Source of the DNA: Saturnia japonica
Lineage: Eukaryota; Arthropoda; Insecta; Lepidoptera; Saturniidae
NCBI GenBank assembly: GCA_033032175.1
Contig: CM065318.1
Location: 3,844,001-3,908,000, forward strand
Reading direction: 5' to 3'
DNA length: 64,000 nt
Positions 34,320 to 45,763 of this stretch are shown here, piece by piece. The translations under genes were made by a program, and so were the position numbers. The notes under the pieces are model-generated. The model had not been told where the DNA came from, searched no databases, and worked only from the letters and a program-made list of their open reading frames with translations. Within the stretch, counting starts at the first letter, position 1, and each line of letters starts with the position of its first letter.

Positions 34320-34800
34320 CCTATAGGTAGTTTGGTGTCTGAATAGTATATTACGCACCGAGGGAGAAAAGTAGGACATTCACGCCCGCGCGTATGGTTC
34401 AATCGCGGGTGGGGATGTCCTACTTTTCTCCCTAGGTGCGTTTACAATTTTTTTCTCCTCCGGGATAAAAAGTTCACTTTTAGTCCCTGTCACGCGGGAG
34501 AAAAGTACCCGATTCTCTCCCGGTGAGATGGCAAATGTGCGCATGCGTACTTTACTTTATCTCTCGGTAACCTAGCAACTGCGTGTTTATATATAAAATA
34601 TATAAACTTTTATATAACATTTTCATAAAGATTTATATAAAGTTTGGAATTACAAAGCGATAACAACGTGCGATAAAAGAAGCGAAACTACAGTGAAATA
34701 AATAACAGTGTTGTGAGTTCGTGTATTTTGCAACTGAGTGGAGTTCGAATAAAACTTCTTCACGTCAATCATCGGCATTTTTATTACCCACGGGTGTACC
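34320..34800 (+). mobile_element. Probable solo LTR with a long hairpin
   Basis: Starts with a 27-bp near-perfect inverted repeat (see hairpin entry), then a CG-richer promoter-like block and TATATATAAAATATATAAAC near 34592. It ends with AATAAA near 34749 followed by a T-rich GGCATTTTTATTACCC. This layout resembles an LTR. I cannot find a matching second LTR or a target duplication, so the boundaries are approximate. Confidence 0.35.
34353..34441. repeat. Long DNA hairpin
   Basis: Left arm 34353-34379 and right arm 34415-34441 are inverse complements at 26 of 27 positions (single G/T difference). The loop holds a second inner pair CCCGCG/CGCGGG. Core of the arm: GAGGGAGAAAAGTAGGACAT. Confidence 0.9.
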
Positions 34801-36187
34801 AATATTAAGAACATATCTTACCTACTATTTAAGCTTGAGCAGAATGCCTTTACAGTAGGAGAAATAGGAAATAATACACTACTCTTGATCAAAAACATAC
34901 TTTATAATCTTATGGGGATTATGGCAATTGAAAAGATTTAGAATGCTCACAAGTAAAAGGCTTCCTTACCTTTCACAAAGAGAAATGTGCGCTGCAGGAT
35001 TTAATTCTCTAAAGACGATTAACCAGCTCAGAAGAGCCGACGACAAAATTAATGAAATTTATGTTACAAGAACGTATTGTTTTTTCGAACACAGCTTTGA
35101 ATTTAAGTATAAAATGATGCTGGTTTCATGTTTTTTTTACAATAATTAGGTAGATACTATCGTAGAAATCATTATATCTCACTAGGTTTCTCTGGTATTT
35201 TGATAAATATAAAAATTCGGAGCAAAGATAAAATGTTATCATATAAAAAAATATCATAATAATTAATGTTTAATAGAAACTTTATTACATTATGTACATA
35301 ACCAGATATTTAAAGAAGTATTTAAATATTTTCAAAATTATATATTTAACAGCTACAATCTGTATACCTACTATATGAAATAATGTTGTGATACGATCCT
35401 GTCTTCAGCTATCGAAGTTGTATTCGTTTCATTATCCTCGTGATCTTTTTCATTATTCTGAAACAAGTTACGTCACTGTTAAATTCTTGATTTATTTTAA
35501 GTGTAATCTTTTATTTATTTACATATCAGACTGGTTGTATAAGTGTCTAGTTCTCAGGTCAGGAAGCCCCTTTGACCTCTCCTTCATATATCATTGGTGG
35601 ATTGAAAAGGTACTTGAGCCAAGCTGTGTAATAATCTAATTTTCGGCTGCATTCTATTACGGTGTTAATAAAAGGTAAATCAAAATAGTACAATGTTGGA
35701 AGTAAAGTGAGAAGTGGAGTAACTCATACAAGGATATTTATAACTACCCTACTGGTTGCACTGAGTGGAATGTTAGTTTATGGTTTATACCGCGATACCG
35801 GTAAACATATAGTCACGCAATATAATTTTTCCAATATTTGTACTATGGTACCATAGTATGTAACCATAGTACAACAACATAAGTACTGCATTAGCCTAAG
35901 TTGTATCATTGCTGGGAAAAGGTTTCTCTCCTACTTTTGACCCCTAATAAACTATAATAAGTCAATTTTTCCTATAAGACTCCACATCTCGTCATGGTCT
36001 GCCTTAGTATCTTGTTTCGAGTCCTTTTGTTATTATTCTGACTAAGATATTATTGGCATGCGACAGACATCTTAGGTCTAGATTAGAATTTTACTTATAG
36101 TGCAGAATACTTAACATTTCCTTGAAGTAATCTGTGAATTTGGCTCGAAGTGATAGGTAATATTCATTGGAAATTCATTTTACAGCT
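34801..36187. other. AT-rich region, nothing recognised
   Basis: No supported gene. Short palindromes of ATGGTACCATAG type lie near 35845-35880. Confidence 0.3.
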
Positions 36188-39100
36188 TCACCGTGCGAGA
36201 CGAGCGCTTGAGGTACTCAGCTGCGAGAGCAAGGCAACATGCTCATGCCAATTATGACAAATAAAATACATTTAAACAACTGTTTTGAGTTACGTCTTTG
36301 ACCTAAGTTTTTGGAGTTATTACAATTTGTTATTTTTATGGTGTTTCCGAAAAGTGGGAAATGGGAATTTTTACTTTCTTGTTTTTTTTTTTCTTTAACC
36401 ATTACAATTATAAGTAGAGGTCATATTGTAAAATAAGCATTGAATAAAAAAAAAAAAATTTAAGAGAAGTAAGCAATGCCCGTTATTGTCAGTTCGTGCG
36501 GTTTTTTTTATCGCAAGTGCAACCTAACCTAACTTGGCACGTCGCTATTTGTTTTTGTTCGTTTTTGTTTACTACTGTTGTTTGGGGTTAAAAAAAGCAT
36601 CAATCGATTGAAAAAATAGACCATTTATTAAAAATGGGCACCAAAATTATTTTATAATAAGTACTTAATAATAAAAATAATAATTGAGATACTTTAGACC
36701 AACCGTGAATCAACTCATATAGACGTAGTAATATAGAAAACTGAACATTTTAAAAAAGCTCGTTCATTTATAATATCGCTAACTTACAACATATCACTCA
36801 GATCCCAGACGATCAAATAATATTTTCCTTAATTAATATACATACATATAGTACACGTTTAAAATTGTAAATAAATATATTTACCACAACTTTTCTCTTC
36901 TTGATTGGCGTTAAAGTATCCGAATAGATTTTCCAGAACATCGTGATGTGGCTCTTCTTCAGTTTACGGTCTTCAAGTGCTGAGCTCAAGCACCACATAT
37001 CGGCTGATAGTTGTGCCGCTATACCTTCGATTAAAAGACAATATTCATTTGTATTTTATTGTTTTTAAGATTTTTCGTTTGTAGGAGGTAATCCTGGAAC
37101 TACTGATCTCATTCGAAAAATTATTTCACTTAAAGAAAACTACATTATTTTACTTGATCTAAAGAAAAAAACTATATTGTAATGTTGTTTTGATGTATAT
37201 ATTGTAATTAATAAGTAAGAAGTCGCGACAAGTTGTTAGCCATTGTATTAAACGAGGTTTAAATAGTAATCTGAGTAAGGTAGGGTAGGCAGTGTTTTTC
37301 TGTCTTTATGAAATGCACGCCGCTGGTGTGTATCCATATTAATATTATAAATGCGAAAGTAACTCTGTCTGTTACGTTTTCACGCCTAAACCGCTGAACC
37401 AATTTTGATGAATTTTAGTATAGAGATAGATTGGACCTTGGGAAAGGACATAGGGTACTTTTTGTTGCGAAAATAAAACTTTAAGGGTAAAAAATAGAAG
37501 TTGAAAGTATGTGAGAGGGAAATATCAGCTTCAATGACATCCGGGTTGTTGATTTGAAATGACAGCGTTGTCAACGTCGAGAAGTTTGTTGATTTATTGA
37601 CATTGTTATACTTAATAATAAATGTATTGTATTAAATGATAGTCCAGTATTATAAACCTATTGTAAAATTTGTAAATTATCTGGATTATACAGTTTTGCT
37701 ACAAGTGAATTTTTTTTGTGTTATTCCACATGTGGTGAAAATAAAACTTTGGTGAAAGTCTGTCCCAAGAACCCATTCATATTTATGCTTTTGGTAAAAA
37801 GGAATAAAAGGGGTTTCACGTTTTTCAAAAAACCTTCCCGTATGCCGGTATAATAAGGTTTGATTATAATTATTTTTGAAGTTTCATTAGGACGGTTAAT
37901 GTGTTGGATTCATATTGACATATAATGACATTACCATACAAACAGTAATAATCCCATCTATGATTTTCTTTTGGTTTGTCGTGTTCCGAAATCAGCCGGT
38001 GCATATTCAGTAATATAGCGGGGTGGTAGGGATTGCGACCACAATACACATAGTGATAAACCCATCCATGATTTTCTTGTAGTTTTTTTGTGGTATTAAA
38101 TAAATATAGCTATATTAATAAATCATTAGTTCGGACTGAACTTTTAATTTTTTTCCTAAATTTCCCGATACGTATATTATATGAACGATACTGATCACGA
38201 ATATGGCATTAAAATTTTTTTGTCCGTTAGTCTGTCTGTTTGTATGTCCGGACTTAACTCAAAAATGGCTTGACCGATTCTTATAAAATTTTGTACACGG
38301 GATGCTTCTATAATCGGTCGGTTGATAGGGTATAAGAAAATTCAATAGTACTTCTAGATAATTAAAAAAAAAAAACAAAAAAATATTTTCTTTAATTCAA
38401 TTATGTACAATAACACTTTTAGGAACCGTAAAAAAATAATTTTCAAAAATTTAAAATTTCATTAATTCTTAACCGATTTTGATGAAATTTTATACACGGG
38501 AAGTCTAACTATTTACATAATTAATGGGCTATAAGAATTGTCAATATTACTTCTAGAATATAAAAAAAAAGTAATTCAAAAAGTTTAAAATCCATCAATT
38601 CTCAACCGATTCTGATCAAATTTTGTAGACGGGAAACGTATAACACACTATAATTGAGAGGCTGTAAGAATTGTTAATATTGCATTAGAAATCGTACATT
38701 AGAGTAATAGTTTGCAACCGATTTTGATGAAAATTGTACACGAGAATACATGCCACTCCTCAATTGATACGGCATATGAATTATCAACAATAAGAGTAAA
38801 AATAAAGGGTTTTAAATAGTTATTGCGTAGTAACAAACGTGTACGGAGCCACGGGCACACCGCTAGTATTATATAAAAGTTTTCGCGTGATTTTGTTTTG
38901 TTTTTGTTGCATCTTAAGGACCCGTTAAATAGAAGACGTACATTTTTTTTAGTGATAACTTTTTTAGCACCGTTGTGATTTGAAACTTGATGAAATGAGA
39001 AAGTGACACTGAAGAAAGACAAAGTCTATATATCTCTGGGTTTTAGCTTGCGACAGAATGCGATAGAATACATTATACAGAGTTTCCTATTATCTCGGTC

Positions 39101-40001
39101 TCCTCTTTGTGTTTTTGTGTGCGTCTGTGTATTTCAAAGCCTTGGCAAAAGGCGTCATAGCCAGCGTGGTGTATTGTTCACATGTAACGTTAATGTGAAT
39201 ATTTTTATGTTTTCTGAAAGTTTCACTACTACCGCTTGTGAATTACACACATGTTTTTTTTATAAAATATAGAAATTTTTTTTGTTGTAAGTTGTCGACA
39301 ACAAAAGAATAAAATATGAATTTATGATAATGTACCTATTTGATCTCTTACCTACAAGCACAGCGATACGAAGTTTCTCCTGTAATTCTATTAAAAGTTG
39401 ATCCTCATTTGTATTCACCGGGTAGGTGCGCTGTGAACAGTAATAATTCTAGAATAACATTAAGCCATTACTTATGCTTCACTTAGTACATGTGTGTTGT
39501 GTTGCCTAGGTCCGTTCCTAGGTGTGAAACCCTTGAGTCTGGTAGCCGCCCGCGCGATACAGGTGACACTGCACTTACAATCACTTAGCTACCCACATAC
39601 ATCATTACACACAACATGTTCATACATACGTTCACACCACGTAGGTACATAGGTTCTATAAGGAACCCTTTTTAATTCTTTTTTACGCTAGCTAGTGTAG
39701 ACCATATTTCAGATCACTAAATACATGTACAAATGTTCCTTCCTTCCTCCCAGGAGGCAGGGACATGTATATGTATGAATATGTATATGTTAGTTTAGCT
39801 CGATTCTACGGATAGGGAATTAGTCAGATCGTGACCATGAGGCAAAGTGGTTTTGAAGAGTGCGTTAGAAACCGTTTCACATTTCAGTTGGCAGTTACTT
39901 GCAACTTCACTGAACGGTGCAAATAATCTTTTGAGCTGTACTTTTGTAATTATACTATTATAGTTTTTTTTTTTCAATTTCCATACATACATACTATGCA
40001 A
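36188..40001 (-). CDS. Unidentified minus-strand spliced gene (partial model)
   Basis: Four segments with matching phases. 40001-39810 (ATG at 40001; open frame containing QLKRLFAPFSEVASNCQLKC; donor TCC|GTAGAA, phase 0). 39430-39352 (acceptor TGTTCACAG; RTYPVNTNEDQLLIELQEKL; donor TAG|GTAAGAG, phase 1). 37024-36885 (IAAQLSADMWCLSSALEDRK and HITMFWKIYSDTLTPIKKRK; donor GTG|GTAAAT, phase 0). 36220-36188 (strong acceptor CTTGCTCTCGCAG; LSTSSARLAR, TGA). The middle two exons are the best supported: open, codon-like and joined in phase. The first and last are weaker, and the last could be read in another frame. I do not recognise the protein. More exons may exist upstream, with the pogo-like element in their intron. 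Confidence 0.45.
37327..37465 (-). repeat. Helitron-like repeat fragment
   Basis: Begins CCATATTAATATTATAAATG and contains AACCGCTGAACCAATTTTGAT, matching the same start at 23845. Confidence 0.5.
37470..38199. other. AT-rich intronic or intergenic region
   Basis: Nothing coding recognised. CATCCATGATTTTCTTGTAG and CATCTATGATTTTCTTTTGG near 37960-38080 are an imperfect direct duplication also echoed near 56270. Confidence 0.3.
38200..38875 (-). repeat. Helitron-like repeat with internal direct repeats
   Basis: Four spaced copies of an ACCGATTTTGATGAAATTTT-like word each followed by TAC/GACGGGA (about 38273, 38472, 38608, 38717), ending GGAGCCACGGGCACACCGCT and AGT. It belongs to the CTAGT-ended family but is a longer version with repeated modules. 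Confidence 0.55.
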
Positions 40002-40482
40002 TCAATGAAAATTTATTTTAGATCCAATGTTACAAAACATCAATAAAAATTAAATACCGAAATTTGAAAGTATCATATTTTCTACGGATTCTTTTTATTT
40101 GTGTATTAGGTAGTCTACGAATCTAAATTTAGAGATTTCTTTCTACTTGAGATAATCCTATTGGTGGAATACCTCCACCCTACAGAAGGTCGTAGCCAAA
40201 TCACCTTGTGTTGTGTTCCTGCGGTGATCAAGATTTCCAAAGCTCCTTGGAGTAGAGGGTTCAAAAGGTCGGCAAGGCGCTAATGATAACTATGGTATTA
40301 CAAGCGCCCAATAGGCTACGGTAGCCCCTTACCAAAAAAATAGATCCCTAAAATTAATGATTTTACCATCAAATCTTGTCTGTAACGGAGATTCAACTTA
40401 TCCAGGTGGTCGTCTATAACTTGTTAGCGATCATCTTCTAATTACATGTTATATTAAAAGTTAAACTAAAATTATATATACT

Positions 40483-40805
40483 AGCGGTCGCTCAGTCATC
40501 GAAATTCGACCAGCGACTCTTTAATCATAGACTATTATCTGTTTGACATTAGCAGTATGAACCTAAACAATGAATATTATATTACTTGCTGTCACTTTTC
40601 ATTGAGTGACAATGTCAATATTTTGGAGCCATTGGTCAAATTGGGGAGTTTAAGTTCAATGGCGCTGGTCGGGTTAGGATTCGCAGTATTAATTTAATAT
40701 ATTAGTAACAGATATAGATAAATTAAGCTTTCTGCACTCCTTCTCCATAAAGTTAAACCATGCCAAACCTGTCTTCCGTGCACGCAATACGCTAATAAGG
40801 GGTAC
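40483..40805 (+). repeat. Dispersed repeat, copy 2
   Basis: Second copy of the 26331-26690 repeat in the same orientation, ending just before the pogo-like element. Confidence 0.7.
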
Positions 40806-41452
40806 AAAGTTCTTGCTTCACGTGTTAATATAATGATGATATAGTATTTTTATGCCTTTTACAATATATATATAAGGTAAAAGCTCCTATTACCGAGGCA
40901 TTAGGCAACATTTGAAAGTATGAAAGGAAAATAAGTATTTGTAAGTATCATGACTTATGTAAAAAAATCGTTTTGGTGAAATTAGATACTATATTTTTTG
41001 ACGCTTCTATCGTTATGTTTATTTTCAAGCAATTTATTGTTTTAAAAAAATATTTAAATGTTCAAGTCAACTTCCCCTATTACCGAGGTATGATTCAAGT
41101 TAGAACCAATTACCGAGGTAGTCGACTCCTTATACCGAGTGTAGGACATAAATTTACCTGTATGGTTCCGTTCAGTAAATAAATCCCATTCTTTTTGAAT
41201 TAAAGTTAACCCATAATAAAAAAATAAAAATAATAATAATAATTTTATTAGCGACCATAGTATTTGCAATTTCAATCAGAATACATTTTAATATGGGTTT
41301 TAATAGACAATATGTAGTAGCAAATTAGTGCAATTTAGTAGCAAAGCTGGAGCGGCGGGTCGCTAGTTTTATATAAAGATAATATAAAGATATAATTAAT
41401 ATAAGGATAAATGTATCTCTTAGTATTTATGCTATTTACAAACCTATTTACT

Positions 41453-42334
41453 TTAAAGAGATTCATCTGAATCTGTATCGAAGAAACAACGTCGTTTTAC
41501 TTTACTTAAGTTTGTGGGAATATTAAATTTGTTATACGAGTATTCGTCACCGTCAAAGCTACTGTCATGAGAAATCTGCATTGTGAATTCATCCGTTTTC
41601 TTTGCATTTCTTTTGCATGTTTTTTTCTTTTTAAGTTTCTCATTATTTTCTTTTGCCATTTTCTTTTCTAAAGCTTCATTTTTTCTTTTCTGTTTAAGCT
41701 TTTCCTTTTCTTCTTTATCTTTCTCTATTCTTCTTTGATGCTCAATAAATTCTGCTGCTGTAGCTACTGTCGGAGTTACTTTTTTAGTTATCTTTTTGTT
41801 TTTGGGATTATTTTCTGTCTTCGGGGAAAAAAATGCATTCTTGAAAGGCGTAGATATTTCCTTGAATGGGGTCGGGATATTTTCATAAGCCACTGGGACT
41901 ACAGTTTTGCTTGTGCTTGGTATTACTGCAGGTTCTCGAAGATTATCTATTTCTTTTGAACAGTTGTAATATGTCACGGGATCTTGTTGCAATTTTCTTG
42001 GGTGTACACTTATGGAAGAAGAGTTATCTATTTCAGATACTGACAGAGTAGGACTCGAACACTTGCTGAATTCAGGAATCGATGAACAATTTTGTAGGAG
42101 CACTTTTTCTTCAGTCAACATTTTTACCTTTGTTGGTGGCGTAACATCTGATACTAATTTTGGACCAATGATCTCTATCAATGTAGATGAATCAACCAAA
42201 GGTGTCGATGTAAGAATATTCGCTTTTGATATGTTGTTTTTGTCGGATGTTACGAAAGCATTTGATGACAGTGAAATTTGTGTTGAGTCTAGTGAGGCAA
42301 TTTCTTCATCTCCAGCAATCTCTTCATTAAATGG
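41453..42334 (-). pseudogene. In-frame continuation of the pogo-like transposase after a TAG
   Basis: 294 codons in the same frame as the transposase directly after its TAG at 42335-42337, ending in a stop at 41453. The stretch is acidic/Ser-rich first, then a Lys/Glu-rich helical segment (EKDKEEKEKLKQKRKNEALE, likely coiled coil), then KRRCFFDTDSDESL. The absence of any other stop over nearly 900 bases indicates it was coding until recently. Either the TAG is a nonsense mutation or the stop is read through. An independent ATG at 42199 also exists. Confidence 0.6.
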
Positions 42335-43870
42335 CTATAAAATACCATCATATCTAACATCAAAATTGTAAACTGCGCTTGAAATATTGTCTTCATCAAC
42401 GTTATTGGTAAAGGTTGTTTCTCCAATCTCTAGAGCAGTATTTTCTTGACTTTCAAGGCTTCCTGATGGTGTAAGGCTCTTCCAGAATAGAAACAGTTTT
42501 TCGTAAGTGGGGTCGTTTGTCCAGTGGTTACCTGCTTCTTTGAATGATTTTAGTATATCCGGTGATAATCGGCTCTCAAATTGTAACTTAAATTGCTCAT
42601 TGCTGAGCTTTGGAACATGTGACATGCTCTCTTGGCATTGATTGGCTTCGGATACTTTGTTTTGGCGTTTCTTCACTTTAGATAAAAGTTTATCATAGTT
42701 GATATTTTGCTCATCAAATGGGTAAAGACCACAGCATCTGAAACCGTTTTTTATTGTTTCGGGCTTGAGGCTTCTATCAAAGCATTTTTGCACTTCCGCA
42801 GAGAAATCTGTGCGCTTAAGCTTTGCATAGTTATGCTTAATTCGGAATTCCCGGACAATGTCCCTCCAAGTTCCTTTGACTGGTCTAAATACCGCGACGT
42901 CAAGAGGTTGCAAGACGTGTGTTGAATTTGGAAGCAATGCAACTAGAACGATCCCTTTTTCCTTACAAAATGTTGTTAACGGTAAAGATATATGTGACGT
43001 ATGGCCGTCTAAAAACAAAACAATAGGCAGTGTTATTTTTTGCTGTAGGAGCCATGGGTAAAATACATTAGTAACATATTCGTAAAATGATTCCATATTC
43101 ATCCATCCAGATTCGGTGTTACCAAGTCCCCACCACGAAGGAACTGTTGACTTGATATTGTTGGGGAGTCTTTTATATGGGAAAAGCACCATTGGAGGAG
43201 CTATATCACCATCTGCTGACGCATTGACTAATACGGTCAAGCATTCTTTTTCATCATTGGCAACGCGATTGTATACTCGTTTACTACCCCTTTTCACCAA
43301 AACTTGCTTGTCTTTTGGGCAAAGAAAAAACCCAGTTTCATCGCAGTTGAATATGCGTTTTGGGTTTTCAAAAACTTGGAGCAAATCGTTTACTTCAAAA
43401 TATGTGCGTACTCGATTAAACCACGCGCGCAGTGCTTCTTCGGTAACTTGGTTTCTACTGGTTGGAAGATTTTGTGCCACACGTTTTGACACTGAAGGAT
43501 GTCGTTGCATAAAACCCAAAAACCATTTTTTTCCAGGAATTCCATCTTTGAATGGATTGGGGCGATTAAGGTTTTCAACTAATTTAGAGACAGTGTGTAG
43601 CAACTGTTCTTTAGTAACTGGAAATCCACATCTACCAAGGTAATGAATCCAATCAACGATTTGTTTCTCTTCGTTTTGGTTAAGGACTGGCTGTTTACCA
43701 CACTTTTCATTGACATAAAGCTCATCACGTTTGTTTCTTAACGTAGTCTCTGGCACACCATATTGTTTTGAAGCTCTGTAAATGTTCACACCTTGTCGAA
43801 TTTGTAAGAGGGCTGCAGCCAACTGATCATCAGTATAACACTTGCGTTTCTTTTGGCCTGTTTCGGCCAT
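42335..43870 (-). CDS. Pogo-family transposase (DDE)
   Basis: 511 codons from ATG at 43870. I prefer this start over 43936 because a T9-GCAG acceptor sits immediately upstream, suggesting a spliced 5' leader. Order: a psq-type helix-turn-helix (about 10-50, YTDDQLAAALLQIRQGVNIY), a CENP-B-type DNA-binding helix-turn-helix (about 65-145, IPGKKWFLGFMQRHP), then the DDE_1 catalytic core with RIFNCDETGFFLC, IVLFLDGHTSHISL and THVLQPLDVAVFRPVK supplying the three Asp. All three catalytic residues are present. It cuts and re-inserts element DNA at TA sites. It ends at a TAG beyond which the frame stays open. Confidence 0.92.
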   Translation of the reverse strand: MAETGQKKRKCYTDDQLAAALLQIRQGVNIYRASKQYGVPETTLRNKRDELYVNEKCGKQPVLNQNEEKQIVDWIHYLGRCGFPVTKEQLLHTVSKLVENLNRPNPFKDGIPGKKWFLGFMQRHPSVSKRVAQNLPTSRNQVTEEALRAWFNRVRTYFEVNDLLQVFENPKRIFNCDETGFFLCPKDKQVLVKRGSKRVYNRVANDEKECLTVLVNASADGDIAPPMVLFPYKRLPNNIKSTVPSWWGLGNTESGWMNMESFYEYVTNVFYPWLLQQKITLPIVLFLDGHTSHISLPLTTFCKEKGIVLVALLPNSTHVLQPLDVAVFRPVKGTWRDIVREFRIKHNYAKLKRTDFSAEVQKCFDRSLKPETIKNGFRCCGLYPFDEQNINYDKLLSKVKKRQNKVSEANQCQESMSHVPKLSNEQFKLQFESRLSPDILKSFKEAGNHWTNDPTYEKLFLFWKSLTPSGSLESQENTALEIGETTFTNNVDEDNISSAVYNFDVRYDGIL

Positions 43871-45465
43871 ATTGTCTGCAAAAAAAAAATGGTTTAAAAT
43901 AACCTGCAATATTATCAGCCTGGCTACATATCCCATCTTACCAGCGCAGCTCTAAACTGTAGTCGCGACTGTAAATAACAAGAATTTTTGACAAAAAATA
44001 AATTGACTCCAGAAGTGCAAAAGTTTGGAAAACTCGGACTTTTATTTTTGGTTGTGGAAAGAAAAATACGCAATTTCGTTTCCTTAAATGCAGAACAGGT
44101 ATTGGTAAAATTTCTATGGGATCAATCTGAAAGTACATGCTTTCAAATAAAAAAGAATTTTCGAAGTCACTTCATAAACAGCGTGTAAAATCTCACTATC
44201 TTGAGTTGACACGTCATGCAAGTAAGCTAGTACAAACTGGACTGTATTAATCTCATCAATCATTAATTAGGTTCCTTCTATGTATGCTCCATTCTAGACC
44301 GTGCCGTGCTTAACATCAGGTAGGCTGCAGTCAAACGCAGACCTATTTAATATATAAACAGCCTATGTGATCAGTCAAAATTGCATCAAAACTTGCCAGT
44401 TATTTAAGCGTGGAAGGAAAACAAATAAATATCTTATAATACCTATTAGTAGGATTATTAAACTTTCTAATATATTTACGGAACCCTAAAATATGATTTT
44501 AGGCAGAAATATTTCTCCATAATAGGTTTTATGAAGTCCCTTTTAAGGAGGCATGTTCGCGCTAATAGGTAGTCATAGAGCCTATTACCGAGGTACTAAA
44601 AATTTCTACCTCCGTAATAGGAGAACTTCTTGTTTTTCATAATCCTAATTCCGATCCATCAAAATTTCGATTTAAAACAATGTAAGTACCTTAGTCCAAA
44701 GCGACATGAGTCATTTGGTTAAGATTTATAAGCCTTGAGTGAGCAGCTACACAAAGCGACTGCTTTTTGATAACTTAAATTACACCTTCTTTTATTTGCC
44801 TTTCTAAGAAACCAAGATTTCATACTAAACACTTTTCATGTTAAAATAAGATTTCTAGCGTATAAACCATACCACCGAAATAAGTTTGTAGCTTCTGAGA
44901 TTAAAAATTATTTCAACTAAACTAAGAAATAATTAAATAAGTTATTATATTGAAAATTATAAGCAAATAAACATAAGACAGTATTTTTCCTAATACGGAT
45001 GATACCGCGGTATTAGGACTGAACTTTAAAATATTTATCCTATAACCGCGTCATTTTGTTTTTGGTTTTTTGGGTATAAAATAAACGATAAATAAGAATT
45101 ATACTAAATAAAAAGTAAGCATAAGAATACCGAAAAGCTATGAATAACATATGCATAAGTTGAACGGTATATTAATACAAAAAACTTAATTAACAAATAT
45201 GAGTATACTTACTTTAGTCGCTCCGCGTTTGTATGAAACGTGCGGCCGTATCGTCATCGACGCACAAACTGACCACTTTTAGTGAGTTGCATCTGTGTTA
45301 GGTTTGAAAATGTCGGATATGTGAAGAAGTATAAGGCTTTAAATTAATAAATTCAATTTTTGTGTACTCTAAACTAACTCAGGAGAGAATAAAATAAGAA
45401 AATAAAAATACCGCGGTAATTGGAGCCGATTTTGACTACCGCGGTAATAGGAGCTTTTACCTTAT

Positions 45466-45760
45466 ATGTTCTATGAGTGTTTTATGAGAACACCTGTTTA
45501 TTCACTCGCTAGGAAAAATCTTTACGAATACAGGATTTGTTCTCGAGTGGTCCTTTGTGCACCATTTCGTCCTCCAAATTACTCGGTATGTCCTGATTGC
45601 CGCTTTTCAAATACATATGAACTTGACTAGTTTATATAGAGTTTGACGTTCTAACTACTCTGCTCATTCATGAGCATGAAATTAGTAGTTATTAATTATA
45701 TTTAACCTCTTTTTTATATAACTAAGGTGCGCCAAATATGCAAACAAGCGTACGACCCGC
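45466..45760. other. Flank of the pogo-like element
   Basis: AT-rich, nothing recognised. Confidence 0.3.
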
Positions 45761-45763
45761 CTA

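Larger units (their letters stand above)
40873..45464 (-). mobile_element. Pogo-like DNA transposon, nearly intact
   Basis: The ends are inverted repeats: AAGGTAAAAGCTCCTATTAC from 40874, and its complement ending 45463. They match over about 24 bp except one base (CCGAGG versus CCGCGG). TA lies at each side (40871-40872, 45465-45466). Inside is a long transposase frame on the minus strand. The same terminal word recurs subterminally on both sides. Total about 4.6 kb, longer than typical pogo/Tigger elements because of long flanks and a small CTAG-type repeat (41225-41375) nested in the 3' part. Confidence 0.88.

Noticed and set aside
43116..43643. 175-codon frame antisense to the transposase
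   Set aside because: A shadow of the pogo-like transposase, whose sense frame has clear domains.
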